A stretch of 64,000 bases of DNA from Nocardioides sp. Kera G14 (GCF_020715565.1 NZ_CP085839.1:1550001-1614000); one strand, 5' to 3'. Positions 27,144 to 36,236 are shown, numbered from the stretch's first letter. The notes: generated by a model not told the origin, from the letters alone. A program made the numbers and translations.

Positions 27144-28925
27144 ATGGGGTTTCTCCAGCCGAACTCGCCGAAGGTTGACTACGCCATGTGGCGCGCAGGG
27201 TCGCGCCCGGAGCGGATGCGTCCGTTACTGCACCACCTCGCCGAGGCCGGCTTCGGCACGCCGGACGTGGTGATCGTCGGCTACCTGATGAAGATCCTCC
27301 TGTACGTCGCCGGGGGCATGCTCTTCGCGCTCTCCACCAGCGGCATCGACGGCTGGAGCTCGGTCGGGCAGTGGTGGCATGAGCCGGTGGTGTTCGAGAA
27401 GGTCGTGCTCTTCTCGATGCTCTTCGAGGTGCTCGGCCTCGGCTGCGGCTTCGGCCCGCTCAACCTGAGGTTCCTGCCGCCGCTGGGCTCCTTCCTCTAC
27501 TGGCTGCGCCCAGGCACGATCCGCCTGCCACCGTGGCCGGACCGGGTGCCGTTGACCCGTGGCGACCGGCGGGGCGTCCTCGACATCGCGCTCTACGCAG
27601 CGCTCCTGGTGCTGTTGGTCCGCGCCCTGCTCTCCGACGCCGTGCCCGGCACGGAGATCGCGGGCAGCAGTCTCGGCGTCCTCGCGCGCTCGGTCGTCGC
27701 TGCGCCGCTGGTGGTGCTCGTGATCCTCGGCCTGCGGGACAAGACGATCTTCCTCGCCGCCCGGTCGGAGGTCTACGGCACGCTCGCGGCCTGCACCCTC
27801 CTCCAGGGCGTCGACATGATCGTGGCCGCCAAGCTGGTCATGCTGGCGATCTGGTGGGGCGCCGCGACCTCGAAGCTCAACCGCCACTTCCCGTACGTCG
27901 TCGCCATGATGATGAGCAACAGCCCGGTGTGGCGACTGCCGGCGATTCGGCGTCGGTTCCACCGGCGCTTCTCCGACGACCTCCGTCCGTCGCGGCTGTC
28001 GGCCGCACTGGCCCACGGCGGCACCGCGGTGGAGTTCGGCGTCCCGCTGGTGCTGATCCTGTCGCACGGCGGCCTCGTGACCACGGTGGCGGCGATCGTG
28101 ATGATCGCCTTCCACCTCAACATCATCGTGTCGTTCCCGATGGGTGTGCCGCTGGAGTGGAACGTCTACATGATCTTCGGCATCGGCACCCTGTTCGTCG
28201 ACAAGGCGTCGTACGGCGTCGGCGACCTCGTCCACCCGATCCCGGTCATCCTGGGGATGCTCGTGGTCGTGGGGACGGTCATCCTCGGCAACCTGCGACC
28301 CGACAAGGTCTCCTTCCTGCCGGCGATGCGCTACTACGCGGGCAACTGGGACACCTCCCTGTGGTGCTTCACCGAATCCGCCGTGGAGAAGTTCGAGGCC
28401 GGCATCATCAAGGCCGCAGCCCTCCCGCACCTGCAGCTGGAGAAGATCCACGGCAAGGAGGACGCCGAGATCACGCTCGTCACCGGCTGGGCGTTCCGGG
28501 CCATGCACACCCACGGCCGCGCGCTCTTCGGCCTGGTGCCGCGCGCGGTCGCGGGCCGACCCGAGAGCGACTACGTGCTGCTCGACGGGGAGACCGTCGG
28601 CGGGGCGACGCTGGGCTGGAACTTCGGCGACGGGCACCTGCACGACGAGCAGCTGATCCGGGCCGTCCAGGACCGATGCCACCTCGCCCCCGGGGAGCTG
28701 CGGGTGATCATCCTCGAGGCCCAACCCATGCACCGCCAGACGCAGCGCTATCGCATCGTCGACGCAGCGTCCGGCTGTCGTGAGCGCGGCCGCGTCCGGG
28801 TGGCGGATCTCGCCGAACGCCAGCCCTGGGACACCGACATCCCGATCCAGGTCGAGTCTCCTGCCGACCTTGTTCCATCGCCGCGGCCTGCACCCGAGCA
28901 GCGCACCGCCCTGCATCACCCGTGA
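27144..28925 (+). CDS. DUF3556 transmembrane protein
   Basis: 593 residues. The N-terminal 400 residues hold about eight membrane helices and conserved-looking loops such as GFGPLNLRFLPPLGSFLYWLRP; the C-terminal 190 are soluble, with WAFRAMHTHGRALFGLVPRA and a later VIILEAQPMHRQTQRYRI. I recognise this as the actinobacterial DUF3556 family, function unknown. The arrangement recalls lipid- or vitamin-K-epoxide-type membrane enzymes only loosely. It is followed 15 bp later by an amidohydrolase, probably in one operon under the CRP-like site. Confidence 0.82.
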   Translation: MGFLQPNSPKVDYAMWRAGSRPERMRPLLHHLAEAGFGTPDVVIVGYLMKILLYVAGGMLFALSTSGIDGWSSVGQWWHEPVVFEKVVLFSMLFEVLGLGCGFGPLNLRFLPPLGSFLYWLRPGTIRLPPWPDRVPLTRGDRRGVLDIALYAALLVLLVRALLSDAVPGTEIAGSSLGVLARSVVAAPLVVLVILGLRDKTIFLAARSEVYGTLAACTLLQGVDMIVAAKLVMLAIWWGAATSKLNRHFPYVVAMMMSNSPVWRLPAIRRRFHRRFSDDLRPSRLSAALAHGGTAVEFGVPLVLILSHGGLVTTVAAIVMIAFHLNIIVSFPMGVPLEWNVYMIFGIGTLFVDKASYGVGDLVHPIPVILGMLVVVGTVILGNLRPDKVSFLPAMRYYAGNWDTSLWCFTESAVEKFEAGIIKAAALPHLQLEKIHGKEDAEITLVTGWAFRAMHTHGRALFGLVPRAVAGRPESDYVLLDGETVGGATLGWNFGDGHLHDEQLIRAVQDRCHLAPGELRVIILEAQPMHRQTQRYRIVDAASGCRERGRVRVADLAERQPWDTDIPIQVESPADLVPSPRPAPEQRTALHHP

Positions 28926-28940
28926 GAAAGAGGGACACCC

Positions 28941-30749
28941 ATGTCAGCGACCAACTCCACGGCCCCCTTCGAGGTCATCATCCGCAGCGGTCTCTACTTC
29001 GACGGTGACGGCTCACCCGCCGTCGTCCGCGACCTCGGCATCCGTGACGGCAGGGTCACCGCGGTCTCCGACGCTCCGCTCGATGCCACGGGCTGTCCTC
29101 AGGTCATCGATGCCACCGGGAAGTGGGTCCTGCCCGGCCTGGTCGACATCCACACCCACTACGACATCGAGGTGCTCGAGGGACCGGCTCTCGCCGAGTC
29201 GCTCCGCCACGGGGTCACGACGGTCCTGATGGGCTCGTGCTCGCTGTCGACGATCCACGTGGGCGGCATCGACGCAGGGGACCTCTTCGGCCGGGTGGAG
29301 GCGATCCCGCGGCTGCACGCCATCCGGGCGGTCGACAAGGCGAAGACGTGGACGACCGCTGATGAGTACGTGGCGGCACTCGAGGAGCTCGCGCTGGGCC
29401 CCAACCTGGCGGCGTTCATCGGGCACTCCGACATGCGGACCGCGGTGATGGGCCTCGACCGGGCGACCCGCAAGGAGCAGAAGCCGACCCGCGCAGAGAT
29501 GGCGCGGATGGAGGAGATGCTCACCGAGGCGATGGACGCCGGCTTCGTCGGGCTCTCGTCCCAGCAGCTCCTCTTCGACAAGATCGACGGTGATCGCTGT
29601 CGCTCGCGCACCCTGCCGTCGACGTACGCCAAGGCGAGCGAGCTGCGCCGGCTCAAGTCGATCCTGCGCAAGCGCCACCGGGCCCTGCAGTCCGGCCCGG
29701 ACATCCAGAACCCCTTCAACATCTTCTCCCAGGCGCTGACCTCGCTGGGTATCGGTCGGCCCAAGCTCAAGACCAGCCTGCTCTCGGCGGCCGACGTGAA
29801 GTCGAACCCGCAGGCGATGAGGATGTTCGCTCCGCTCGCCCGATTCATCAACAGCCTCGGCGGCGACTTCCGCTGGCAGCACCTGCCGGTCCCGTTCGAG
29901 GTCTACGCCGACGGCATCGACTTCGTCATCTTCGAGGAGTTCGGCTCCGGTGCCGCAGCGATGCACCTCGCCGAGGAGCTGGTCGCGCGGGAGGAGATGC
30001 TGCGCGACGAGGAGTACCGGCGCTGGTTCCGCAAGGACTATGACAAGAAGTTCGGCATCCGGGTATGGCACCGCGACTTCTTCGACGCCGACATCGTCGC
30101 CTGTCCCGACCCCTCGGTGGTCGGTAAGTCGTTCGGCCAGGTCGGCGTCGACCGCGGTGGCATCCACCCGGTCGACGCGTTCCTCGACCTCGTGCTCGAG
30201 CACGGCACCGCCCTCCGCTGGCGCACCACGATCTCCAACCACCGCCCCGAGCTGCTCAAGCAGTTGGCGGTGGACCCGGGCCTCCAGATCGGCTTCTCGG
30301 ACGCGGGCGCCCACCTGCGCAACATGGCCTTCTACAACAGTGGCCTGCGGCTGTTGCGCCACGTCCACCAGGCGGAGCGTGCCGGCACGCCCTTCATGAC
30401 GATGGAGCACGCGGTCCACCGACTGACCGGCGAGCTCGCCGACTGGTACGAGCTCGACGCCGGGCATCTCCGGGTCGGGGACCGGGCCGACCTGTTCCTG
30501 CTCGACCCCGAGTTCCTCGACGACTCGCTCGACGCGTACCACGAGGCGGCCATCCCCCAGTTCGACGACCTGCCGCGCATGGTCAACCGCAACGACGCGA
30601 CGGTCCCGGTGGTGATGGTCGGCGGCCGGACGGTGTGGTCTGACGGAGCGCCGACGGAGGTCCTCGGCAGTGAGCGCACCGGCCGCTTCCTCCGGGCGGG
30701 CGACGTCCAGCGTGAGCCTGTCCCGGCCCGCGCGGCTACGGTGTCGTGA
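28941..30749 (+). CDS. amidohydrolase, N-acyl-D-amino-acid deacylase-like
   Basis: 602 residues of the amidohydrolase_3 / D-aminoacylase family. The metal site begins with VDIHTHYD (H-x-H), HGVTTVLMGSCSLS is the hallmark second strand, SDAGAHLRN holds the catalytic Asp, and LRVGDRADLFLLDPE is the small beta-domain return. It hydrolyses an amide or cyclic-amide bond; the physiological substrate is unknown. AAAGAGGG precedes the ATG. Same operon as DUF3556 by spacing. Its last 14 bp overlap the convergent PucR gene. Confidence 0.88.
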   Translation: MSATNSTAPFEVIIRSGLYFDGDGSPAVVRDLGIRDGRVTAVSDAPLDATGCPQVIDATGKWVLPGLVDIHTHYDIEVLEGPALAESLRHGVTTVLMGSCSLSTIHVGGIDAGDLFGRVEAIPRLHAIRAVDKAKTWTTADEYVAALEELALGPNLAAFIGHSDMRTAVMGLDRATRKEQKPTRAEMARMEEMLTEAMDAGFVGLSSQQLLFDKIDGDRCRSRTLPSTYAKASELRRLKSILRKRHRALQSGPDIQNPFNIFSQALTSLGIGRPKLKTSLLSAADVKSNPQAMRMFAPLARFINSLGGDFRWQHLPVPFEVYADGIDFVIFEEFGSGAAAMHLAEELVAREEMLRDEEYRRWFRKDYDKKFGIRVWHRDFFDADIVACPDPSVVGKSFGQVGVDRGGIHPVDAFLDLVLEHGTALRWRTTISNHRPELLKQLAVDPGLQIGFSDAGAHLRNMAFYNSGLRLLRHVHQAERAGTPFMTMEHAVHRLTGELADWYELDAGHLRVGDRADLFLLDPEFLDDSLDAYHEAAIPQFDDLPRMVNRNDATVPVVMVGGRTVWSDGAPTEVLGSERTGRFLRAGDVQREPVPARAATVS

Positions 30750-31929
30750 GGACGGAGCGACCGAGCCAGTAGGCCACGCGGAGGGCCGTCTCGACCTCGA
30801 GCCGGTCCTCCCGCAGGCTCCGACCCAGGATCTCCTCGGCACGCCGGACGCGGTAGAGGACCGTATTGCGGTGCACTCCCAGCCGGTCAGCTGCCGTGGC
30901 GTAGCTTCCGCCCGCCTCGAGGAAGGCCCGCAGCGTGTCCCGGAACCGCGCATGGGTCACGTCGTCGAGGGCCAGAGCGCCCAGGGTCTGATGCACCCAC
31001 TGGGCAGCCGCCGCAGGATCCCGCGCCAGCAACAGCGGCAGGCGGGCGGCCCCTGCACGGGCCACGCGGGGCCGCGTCTCAGGTCGCATCGCCGCCACGA
31101 GCCCCTGCAGCCGGCGCGCCTGCCGATGACTCTCGACGAACCCGTCGGGACCGGCCGCGACGTCTCCCACGGCCACCCACCCCTCGGGCGCACCGTCCGG
31201 TGAGCCGAGCTCCTGCAGTCGTACGTCGTCGCCCGGCAGCCATGCCCAGACGGTCGTGCTGTCGACGGGCACGACGAGGGCTCCCGGCCGGCGCGTCAAC
31301 GTGGGGTGAGGCCGGTCGCCACCCCAGAGGACGAGGCCCACGTGGTCCTGGTCGAGCCGGTGCCCGAGCTCGCGGGCCGCGAGCTGCGCGCGTTCGGCGT
31401 GGTCGTCGAGAAGCGCCGCCACGAGCCCGCTGCCCCGTGCCGCGCCGACCGCCTCCCACCGAGCGCGCGCGTCCTCATGGGCTGCGACGACCCGCTCGGA
31501 GATGCCGTCCACGTAGTCGAACGCAACAGCCGACAGGGCCTGGCTCGCTGCGATCACGATGCTCGGGTCGGCACCGCTCGCGGCCAGGTTCGCCCCCACC
31601 GCCTCCTGGGCGCGGGCCTGGCCGATCCGATAGGCGCGCAGCAGGGCACTGGCCGGGATGCCGCGCTCGGCAAGACGCCGAGCGTAGGCGAGGGCGGCCT
31701 CGGGCACCGCCGTCCCGGGGTTGAGGTCACCCTGCGCGAGACGTCCCGTGGCCTCACGGAGGTTCGCGACGACGCTGTTGGCGAGGTCCTCGACCAGGAC
31801 GGGGTCGCCGGCCAGCTCCGGTACGTCGGCGGCGATCTGTTCCGCCAGTGCGGCACCGAGCTCGGCGGAGTGCTCCCACATCTCGGCGGCCGAGTTGCGC
31901 ACGAGCGCGACCATCTCAGCCTGCGGCAT
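30736..31929 (-). CDS. PucR-family transcriptional regulator
   Basis: 397 residues. A C-terminal PucR-type HTH (about 335-385) contains GGSYATAADRLGVHRNTVLYRVRRAEEI. Ahead of it is a GGDEF-like/CdaR central domain, and an N-terminal all-helical RsbR-like or histidine-kinase-like region (residues 10-140, RRLAERGIPASALLRAYRIGQ). Such proteins control catabolic genes in answer to purines or aromatic compounds. Overlap with the amidohydrolase makes that operon a natural target. TACAGT 6 nt upstream of the ATG; divergent from the phosphatase gene. Confidence 0.92.
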   Translation of the reverse strand: MPQAEMVALVRNSAAEMWEHSAELGAALAEQIAADVPELAGDPVLVEDLANSVVANLREATGRLAQGDLNPGTAVPEAALAYARRLAERGIPASALLRAYRIGQARAQEAVGANLAASGADPSIVIAASQALSAVAFDYVDGISERVVAAHEDARARWEAVGAARGSGLVAALLDDHAERAQLAARELGHRLDQDHVGLVLWGGDRPHPTLTRRPGALVVPVDSTTVWAWLPGDDVRLQELGSPDGAPEGWVAVGDVAAGPDGFVESHRQARRLQGLVAAMRPETRPRVARAGAARLPLLLARDPAAAAQWVHQTLGALALDDVTHARFRDTLRAFLEAGGSYATAADRLGVHRNTVLYRVRRAEEILGRSLREDRLEVETALRVAYWLGRSVLTTP

Positions 31930-31935
31930 GGCGAA

Positions 31936-31941
31936 ACTGTA
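31936..31941 (-). promoter_or_regulatory. -10 element for the PucR gene
   Basis: TACAGT on the minus strand, 6 nt before the ATG at 31929; leaderless pattern. Confidence 0.4.
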
Positions 31942-31953
31942 ACGTGTTCCTGC

Positions 31954-31959
31954 TACGGT
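31954..31959 (+). promoter_or_regulatory. -10 element for the tyrosine phosphatase-like gene
   Basis: TACGGT, 7 nt before the GTG at 31967. It overlaps the alternative GTG at 31958, which it therefore argues against. Confidence 0.4.
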
Positions 31960-31966
31960 GCGCCGC

Positions 31967-32674
31967 GTGAGGCTTGAGGTCGACGGTACCTACAACTTCC
32001 GCGAAGTGGCGCCCGGCGTGCTGGTGCCGGGCGTGCTCTACCGTTCGGACTCCCTGGATCGGCTGGGTGACGCGGGGCGCCGGATGCTCGCCGAGCTGGG
32101 GATCGGTCTGGTGATCGACCTGCGCAGCGACCTGGACCTCCACGTGAGTGGTCCGGACCTGCTCGACGGCACCGGCATCGAGTACGTCCGCCACCAGATC
32201 CTCAGTGCGGGCGTGAACCTCGACCCGGCGAACCTCGACCTGCGCCTGATCTATCGCGAGATCCTGCAGGCGCACGGCCCGGAACTGGCTCTGGCGATCC
32301 GCGCGATCGCCGACCACCACGGCGCAGTCCTCGTGCACTGCACGGCCGGGAAGGACCGGACCGGTCTCCTGGTGGCACTCATCCTGCTCGCGCTCGGTGT
32401 CGCCTACGAGGCGGTGGTGGACGACTACGTCGCCACGACGGCGAACCTCGCGGGCCCGTGGAGCGACGCCCTCTTCGCCAAGCTCGCCGCCTACGACGTC
32501 GAGCGGACCGACACACTGGTCGAGGTGATGGCCCATGCCCCCGAGCCCGTCCTGAAGGACGTCCTCGATTGGGTGGAGACGGAGTACGGCGGCGTGGCCG
32601 CCTACCTGTCGAGCATCGGAGTCGACGACGCCGTTCTCCTGCGCCTGCGTTCAAGACTCCTCGCCGAGCTCTGA
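31967..32674 (+). CDS. tyrosine/dual-specificity protein phosphatase
   Basis: 235 residues of the bacterial Y_phosphatase3 group (PtpB/lipid phosphatase-like). Order: NFREVAPGVLVPGVLYRSDSL near the start, LVIDLRSDLDL, then the P-loop VHCTAGKDRTGLLVAL with catalytic Cys and Arg. The Lys-Asp within the loop is typical of PtpB-like enzymes with broad protein or phosphoinositide activity. Cytosolic. Start chosen at GTG 31967 from the -10 position; GTG 31958 in frame would add three residues. Confidence 0.9.
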   Translation: MRLEVDGTYNFREVAPGVLVPGVLYRSDSLDRLGDAGRRMLAELGIGLVIDLRSDLDLHVSGPDLLDGTGIEYVRHQILSAGVNLDPANLDLRLIYREILQAHGPELALAIRAIADHHGAVLVHCTAGKDRTGLLVALILLALGVAYEAVVDDYVATTANLAGPWSDALFAKLAAYDVERTDTLVEVMAHAPEPVLKDVLDWVETEYGGVAAYLSSIGVDDAVLLRLRSRLLAEL

Positions 32675-32707
32675 ATCGACGCACGCAAATGGGGGTAAAC
32701 CACCGCC

Positions 32708-33181
32708 ATGCGTCGTCGTGTGGTCCTCTGCTCCCTCGCATGCGGCGCAGTGCTGGTGGGGCCCTTGAGCGCGTGCGCGCCGGGAACGCCGGACAAGGAC
32801 TCCTGGCGCACTGACGCCGTTCGCGCCGTCGACTCGGTCGCTTCGTCCGTGGCGACCATGCAGTTGGCGCTCGAGCAGCATGACGGCCAGTTCTATCCCT
32901 ATCTGCGGGTCGTCGCGGTCAACGCGGAGGAGGGAGCCAGCAGCGCGTCGGACAGGCTCGCCTCGCGGCAGCCGCCGTCGGCGTACGAGAAGAGCTACGA
33001 CTCCACCACGAGCGCTCTCGATGACGCCGAGTCGCTGCTGAGCGACACGCGGATCGCCGTCGTCGGGCACGAGGAGAGGGAGTTCCCCTCGCTGGTGCAG
33101 CAGCTCTCCGATACGAGCGAACAGCTGCAACAGCTCGAGAACCGACTTCGGGCCGTCCCCGACGACTGGAGGAAGCCGTGA
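32708..33181 (+). CDS. small lipoprotein next to the NRAMP gene
   Basis: 157 residues. The signal peptide ends in lipobox LSAC (Cys23). The mature part is helical and acidic, with long heptad-like stretches (SVATMQLALEQHDGQFYPYL; ALDDAESLLSD; QQLSDTSEQLQQLENRLRAV), so a helical bundle or coiled coil is likely. Not recognised. It overlaps the GTG of the transporter gene (GTGA), implying a joint function outside the membrane. Confidence 0.78.
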   Translation: MRRRVVLCSLACGAVLVGPLSACAPGTPDKDSWRTDAVRAVDSVASSVATMQLALEQHDGQFYPYLRVVAVNAEEGASSASDRLASRQPPSAYEKSYDSTTSALDDAESLLSDTRIAVVGHEEREFPSLVQQLSDTSEQLQQLENRLRAVPDDWRKP

Positions 33182-34407
33182 AGAAGGTCCTCGGTCTCCT
33201 TCTCGGCGTCCTCACGGCGATCGGGGGGTTCGTCGACATCGGCGACCTGGTGACCAACACCCAGGTCGGTGCGCGTTTCGGCATGTCCTTGGCCTGGGCC
33301 ACGATCCTGGCCGTCATCGGCATCTGCGTCTTCTCGGAGATGTCCGGCCGGATCGCGGCGATCAGCGGCCGCGCGACCTTCGACCTGGTCCGCGAACGGC
33401 TCGGACCGGCCATGGGCATGGTCAACCTGCTCGGCTCCATGGGCGTCACCCTCCTGACCTTCGTCGCCGAGATCGGCGGCGTGGCACTCGCGGTGCAGCT
33501 GATCACGAGCGTGGACTATCTGCTGCTCTTCCCGTTCATCGGCCTGACGATCTGGCTGATCCTCTGGCGGGCGAAGTTCTCCTTCATCGAGAACGCCTTC
33601 GGCCTCCTCGGACTCGGACTCCTCGTCTTCGTCGCGGCCGTCTTCCACCTCGGGCCGGACTGGTCGACCCTCGGCCACTCGGCGATCTCCTTCAGCAAGC
33701 CGGCCGAGGAGCACTGGGCGACCTGGTGGTACTACGCCATCGCCCTGCTGGGCTCGGGCATGACGCCGTACGAGGTCTTCTTCTTCTCCTCGGGAGGCGT
33801 CGAGGAGCACTGGTCACCCAAGGACCTCCCCGAGATGCGGGCCAACGTCCTGATCGGGTTCCCGCTGGGCGGCGTGTTGGCGCTCGCGCTCACGGCCTGC
33901 GCGATGATCGTGCTCGGGCCGCTCGGCATCTCGGTCGACAGCCTGAGCCAGGTCGGGCTTCCCGTGGCCCTGACGTTCGGCAAGCTCGGGCTCGCCATCG
34001 CCCTGCTCGGCTTCGTCGCTGCCACCTTCGGCGCCGCCTGCGAGACCGGCCTCTCCGTCGGCTACTCGCTGGGCCAGTACTTCGGGTGGCAGTGGGGCAA
34101 GTACGTGCGCTCCGACGTCGCGGCCCGTTTCCACGTGGTGCTCTTCCTTGCCACCTTGGTGGCGATGGGCGTCCTGGCCACCACCATCGATCCGATCAAG
34201 GTGACCGAGATGTCGGTGGTGTTCTCCGCGGTGGCCCTGCCGCTGACGTACTTCCCGATCCTCGTGGTGGCCAACGATCGCGACTACATGGGCGAACACG
34301 CCAACGGCCGATTCGCCAACGTGTTGGCGACGATCTTCCTGATCATCGTGACGGTGGCGGCGATCGCCGCCATCCCGCTGATGATCTGGACACGGATGGG
34401 GGCGTGA
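33178..34407 (+). CDS. NRAMP-like divalent metal transporter (non-canonical)
   Basis: 409 residues, about 11 membrane helices in the LeuT/NRAMP fold. In helix 1 the canonical DPGN reads DIGD (20-23). In helix 6 the canonical MPH region reads MTPYEVFFFSSG, so the thioether Met and the His of manganese/iron transporters are replaced. This resembles NRAMP-related magnesium transporters more than MntH; a Mg2+ role is inferred. It overlaps the upstream lipoprotein by 4 bp and the downstream PRC-like gene by 1 bp. Confidence 0.85.
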   Translation: MKKVLGLLLGVLTAIGGFVDIGDLVTNTQVGARFGMSLAWATILAVIGICVFSEMSGRIAAISGRATFDLVRERLGPAMGMVNLLGSMGVTLLTFVAEIGGVALAVQLITSVDYLLLFPFIGLTIWLILWRAKFSFIENAFGLLGLGLLVFVAAVFHLGPDWSTLGHSAISFSKPAEEHWATWWYYAIALLGSGMTPYEVFFFSSGGVEEHWSPKDLPEMRANVLIGFPLGGVLALALTACAMIVLGPLGISVDSLSQVGLPVALTFGKLGLAIALLGFVAATFGAACETGLSVGYSLGQYFGWQWGKYVRSDVAARFHVVLFLATLVAMGVLATTIDPIKVTEMSVVFSAVALPLTYFPILVVANDRDYMGEHANGRFANVLATIFLIIVTVAAIAAIPLMIWTRMGA

Positions 34408-35054
34408 TGGAAGACAGGTTCTCCGGCCCGTACGACGCCGCCCTGCACCTGCTCGACCGGCAGGTCGTCGACTGCGACGGCCTCCTGGTCTGCAAGGTCG
34501 ATGACCTCGAGCTCGAGGAGCGCCCTGGCGGTCTCTACGCGACCGGCATCCTCGTCGGACGCACCGCCCTTATCCCGAGGCTGACCGGCGCCCTGGGTCA
34601 GCGAAGCCTGCACTTCTGGCGGCGTATGGGTGACGAGCAGGGGGACCGCACCGACCCGTACCGGATCGCGTTCGAGGACGTCACCGAGGTCACCACGATC
34701 GTGCGGCTTCGCCGCCCACGGCATGCCCTGCTCGAGCGCACCCGGCCCGCGCGGCGCATGCGCGAGCTGTTGGAGCTCGACGTCCGCAACGGCAGGGGAG
34801 AGAACCGCGGCAGCGTCCTGGACGTCCGCCTCGACGGCGATCATCGGGTGACGGGCTTCATCATCGGCTCGGGCCGACCCGGTTCCCTGTTGGGCTACGA
34901 CCGCGACAGCGAGCGCGGGCCGTGGCTGGTCGCCGTCGTCGTACGGTGGCTGCACCGGCACGCCGGCTTCGTGCCCATCGATGAGGCCGAGGTGGCCTGG
35001 GAGACCGGACAGCTCATCATCGACGGCGACCTCGAGCCGCTGCGGCCCGCCTGA
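34407..35054 (+). CDS. PRC-barrel-like protein coupled to the NRAMP transporter
   Basis: 215 residues. Two regions resemble PRC-barrel beta folds: LHLLDRQVVDCDGLLVCKVDDLEL near the N terminus and RGSVLDVRLDGDHRVTGFII at about 135-155. The middle is basic and the C terminus reads PIDEAEVAWETGQLIIDG. Soluble, cytosolic. Proteins with such domains sit next to NRAMP/MgtE-type transporters in actinobacteria and may gate or sense metal. The ATG overlaps the transporter TGA, so coupling is strong. Confidence 0.72.
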   Translation: MEDRFSGPYDAALHLLDRQVVDCDGLLVCKVDDLELEERPGGLYATGILVGRTALIPRLTGALGQRSLHFWRRMGDEQGDRTDPYRIAFEDVTEVTTIVRLRRPRHALLERTRPARRMRELLELDVRNGRGENRGSVLDVRLDGDHRVTGFIIGSGRPGSLLGYDRDSERGPWLVAVVVRWLHRHAGFVPIDEAEVAWETGQLIIDGDLEPLRPA

Positions 35055-35058
35055 CCGA

Positions 35059-35490
35059 TCAGCGGCGGGCGTAGGTGTAGGCGATGTGGAGGTCGCACTG
35101 CGCCTTGCGGGCGACCTCGGTGGCGATGCTCCCCAGGATCCGTGCAGCACCCTGCACCCGCTTGTTGCCGACCACGATCATCTCGGCGTCGACGCTCGCT
35201 GCGACCTCGAGGAGCGCCTCAGCCGGCTTGCCCCCAGCGGCCTGGGCGGAGGCGGTCAGGCTGGGGTAGGCGTTGCGCAGGCGACCGATGGTCTGCTCGG
35301 CCACCTCGGTGGCGGGCTCGACGCTCGTGAAGACGAGGTCCCGGTCATCCCGGACCCGCTCCACCTCATAGTCGCCATAGGCGCACACCACCCGCAGCTC
35401 CGAGCCGAGGCCGACGGCCAACCGGGCGGCGGTCAGTGCGGCCTGCGTGGCCGGCTCGCTTCCGTCGACTCCGACGACGATGACGCCCAT
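35059..35490 (-). CDS. universal stress protein (UspA family)
   Basis: 143-residue single Usp domain. It begins VIVVGVDGSEPATQAALTAA with the Asp that contacts adenine, and ends with the ATP-loop region VVGNKRVQGAARILGSIATEV. The G-x2-G-x9-G-[ST] motif is only partly conserved (GNKR), so ATP binding is uncertain. GAGGAG precedes the ATG. Convergent with the PRC-like gene; no separate partner. Confidence 0.9.
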   Translation of the reverse strand: MGVIVVGVDGSEPATQAALTAARLAVGLGSELRVVCAYGDYEVERVRDDRDLVFTSVEPATEVAEQTIGRLRNAYPSLTASAQAAGGKPAEALLEVAASVDAEMIVVGNKRVQGAARILGSIATEVARKAQCDLHIAYTYARR

Positions 35491-35540
35491 GCTGTGCTCC
35501 TCAGTGAGTCAGGGGATGAACGCCACGAGCCTAGTGCGGG

Positions 35541-36236
35541 TCAGTTTCTCTGGCTTCGCCCGTTGGCGCCGCTCACCAGATCCTCGGCGACATCGCGGAG
35601 TTTGATGTTGCCGGCTGAGGAAGCCCGGACCATGAACTGGAAGGCGCGATCCTCATCGATGCCGTAGCGCTCCATCAGGATGCCGATGGCCTGACCGATC
35701 ACCTTACGGCTCGTGAGGGCCTGGTTGAGGTTCTCCTCGTGCTGGGCCCGCCCCAGCGCGATGGCCGCATGGGTGGCGAACAGCTGAGCTGCGTGCACGG
35801 CGTCGTCGTCGATCTCCTCCGACACCGTCGAGTAGAGGTTGAGCCCGCCCAGGCGCTCGTCGTCGGAGAACAGCTGGACCGCCAACTGGGCGCGCAATCC
35901 GCGCTGGACCGCCTCGGGAACGTAGCGGGGCCACCGCTGGTCATGTCGGAGGTGGGGCACCGCCACCACGGGAGCGGCCCGGATCGCATCCACGCAGGGG
36001 CCTTCGTCCAGCCGGTACTGGACGTTGTCGAGATCCCAGACCAGCTCGCTGGTGCCCGCCATCGTCTCGATACGGCCGTCGCGGTGTCGGATGGAGATGC
36101 CGACATGGTCGAACCCGGGCACGGAGATGCGGGTCGCGCGAGCGATCGCTTCCAGCGTGTCGGAGAGGGTCTCAGCTGCGTTGATCGCCTCTGCTGCTGC
36201 AGCCAGTGACGACGCCAGCTCAGAGGGGTTGCCCAT
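35541..36236 (-). CDS. GAF-ANTAR RNA-binding regulator
   Basis: 231 residues. A GAF domain (about 20-160; LDEGPCVDAIRAAPVVAVPHL is the typical strand-turn) is followed by an ANTAR domain (about 165-225), with the expected residues in ALTSRKVIGQAIGILMERYG, FQFMVRASSAGNIKLRDVAEDLV. ANTAR proteins bind tandem hexanucleotide hairpins in mRNA leaders and act as antiterminators. GAAGG stands 6-8 nt before the ATG at 36236, favouring it over a GTG at 36281. It diverges from the STAS gene, so both could belong to a general stress unit. Confidence 0.92.
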   Translation of the reverse strand: MGNPSELASSLAAAAEAINAAETLSDTLEAIARATRISVPGFDHVGISIRHRDGRIETMAGTSELVWDLDNVQYRLDEGPCVDAIRAAPVVAVPHLRHDQRWPRYVPEAVQRGLRAQLAVQLFSDDERLGGLNLYSTVSEEIDDDAVHAAQLFATHAAIALGRAQHEENLNQALTSRKVIGQAIGILMERYGIDEDRAFQFMVRASSAGNIKLRDVAEDLVSGANGRSQRN

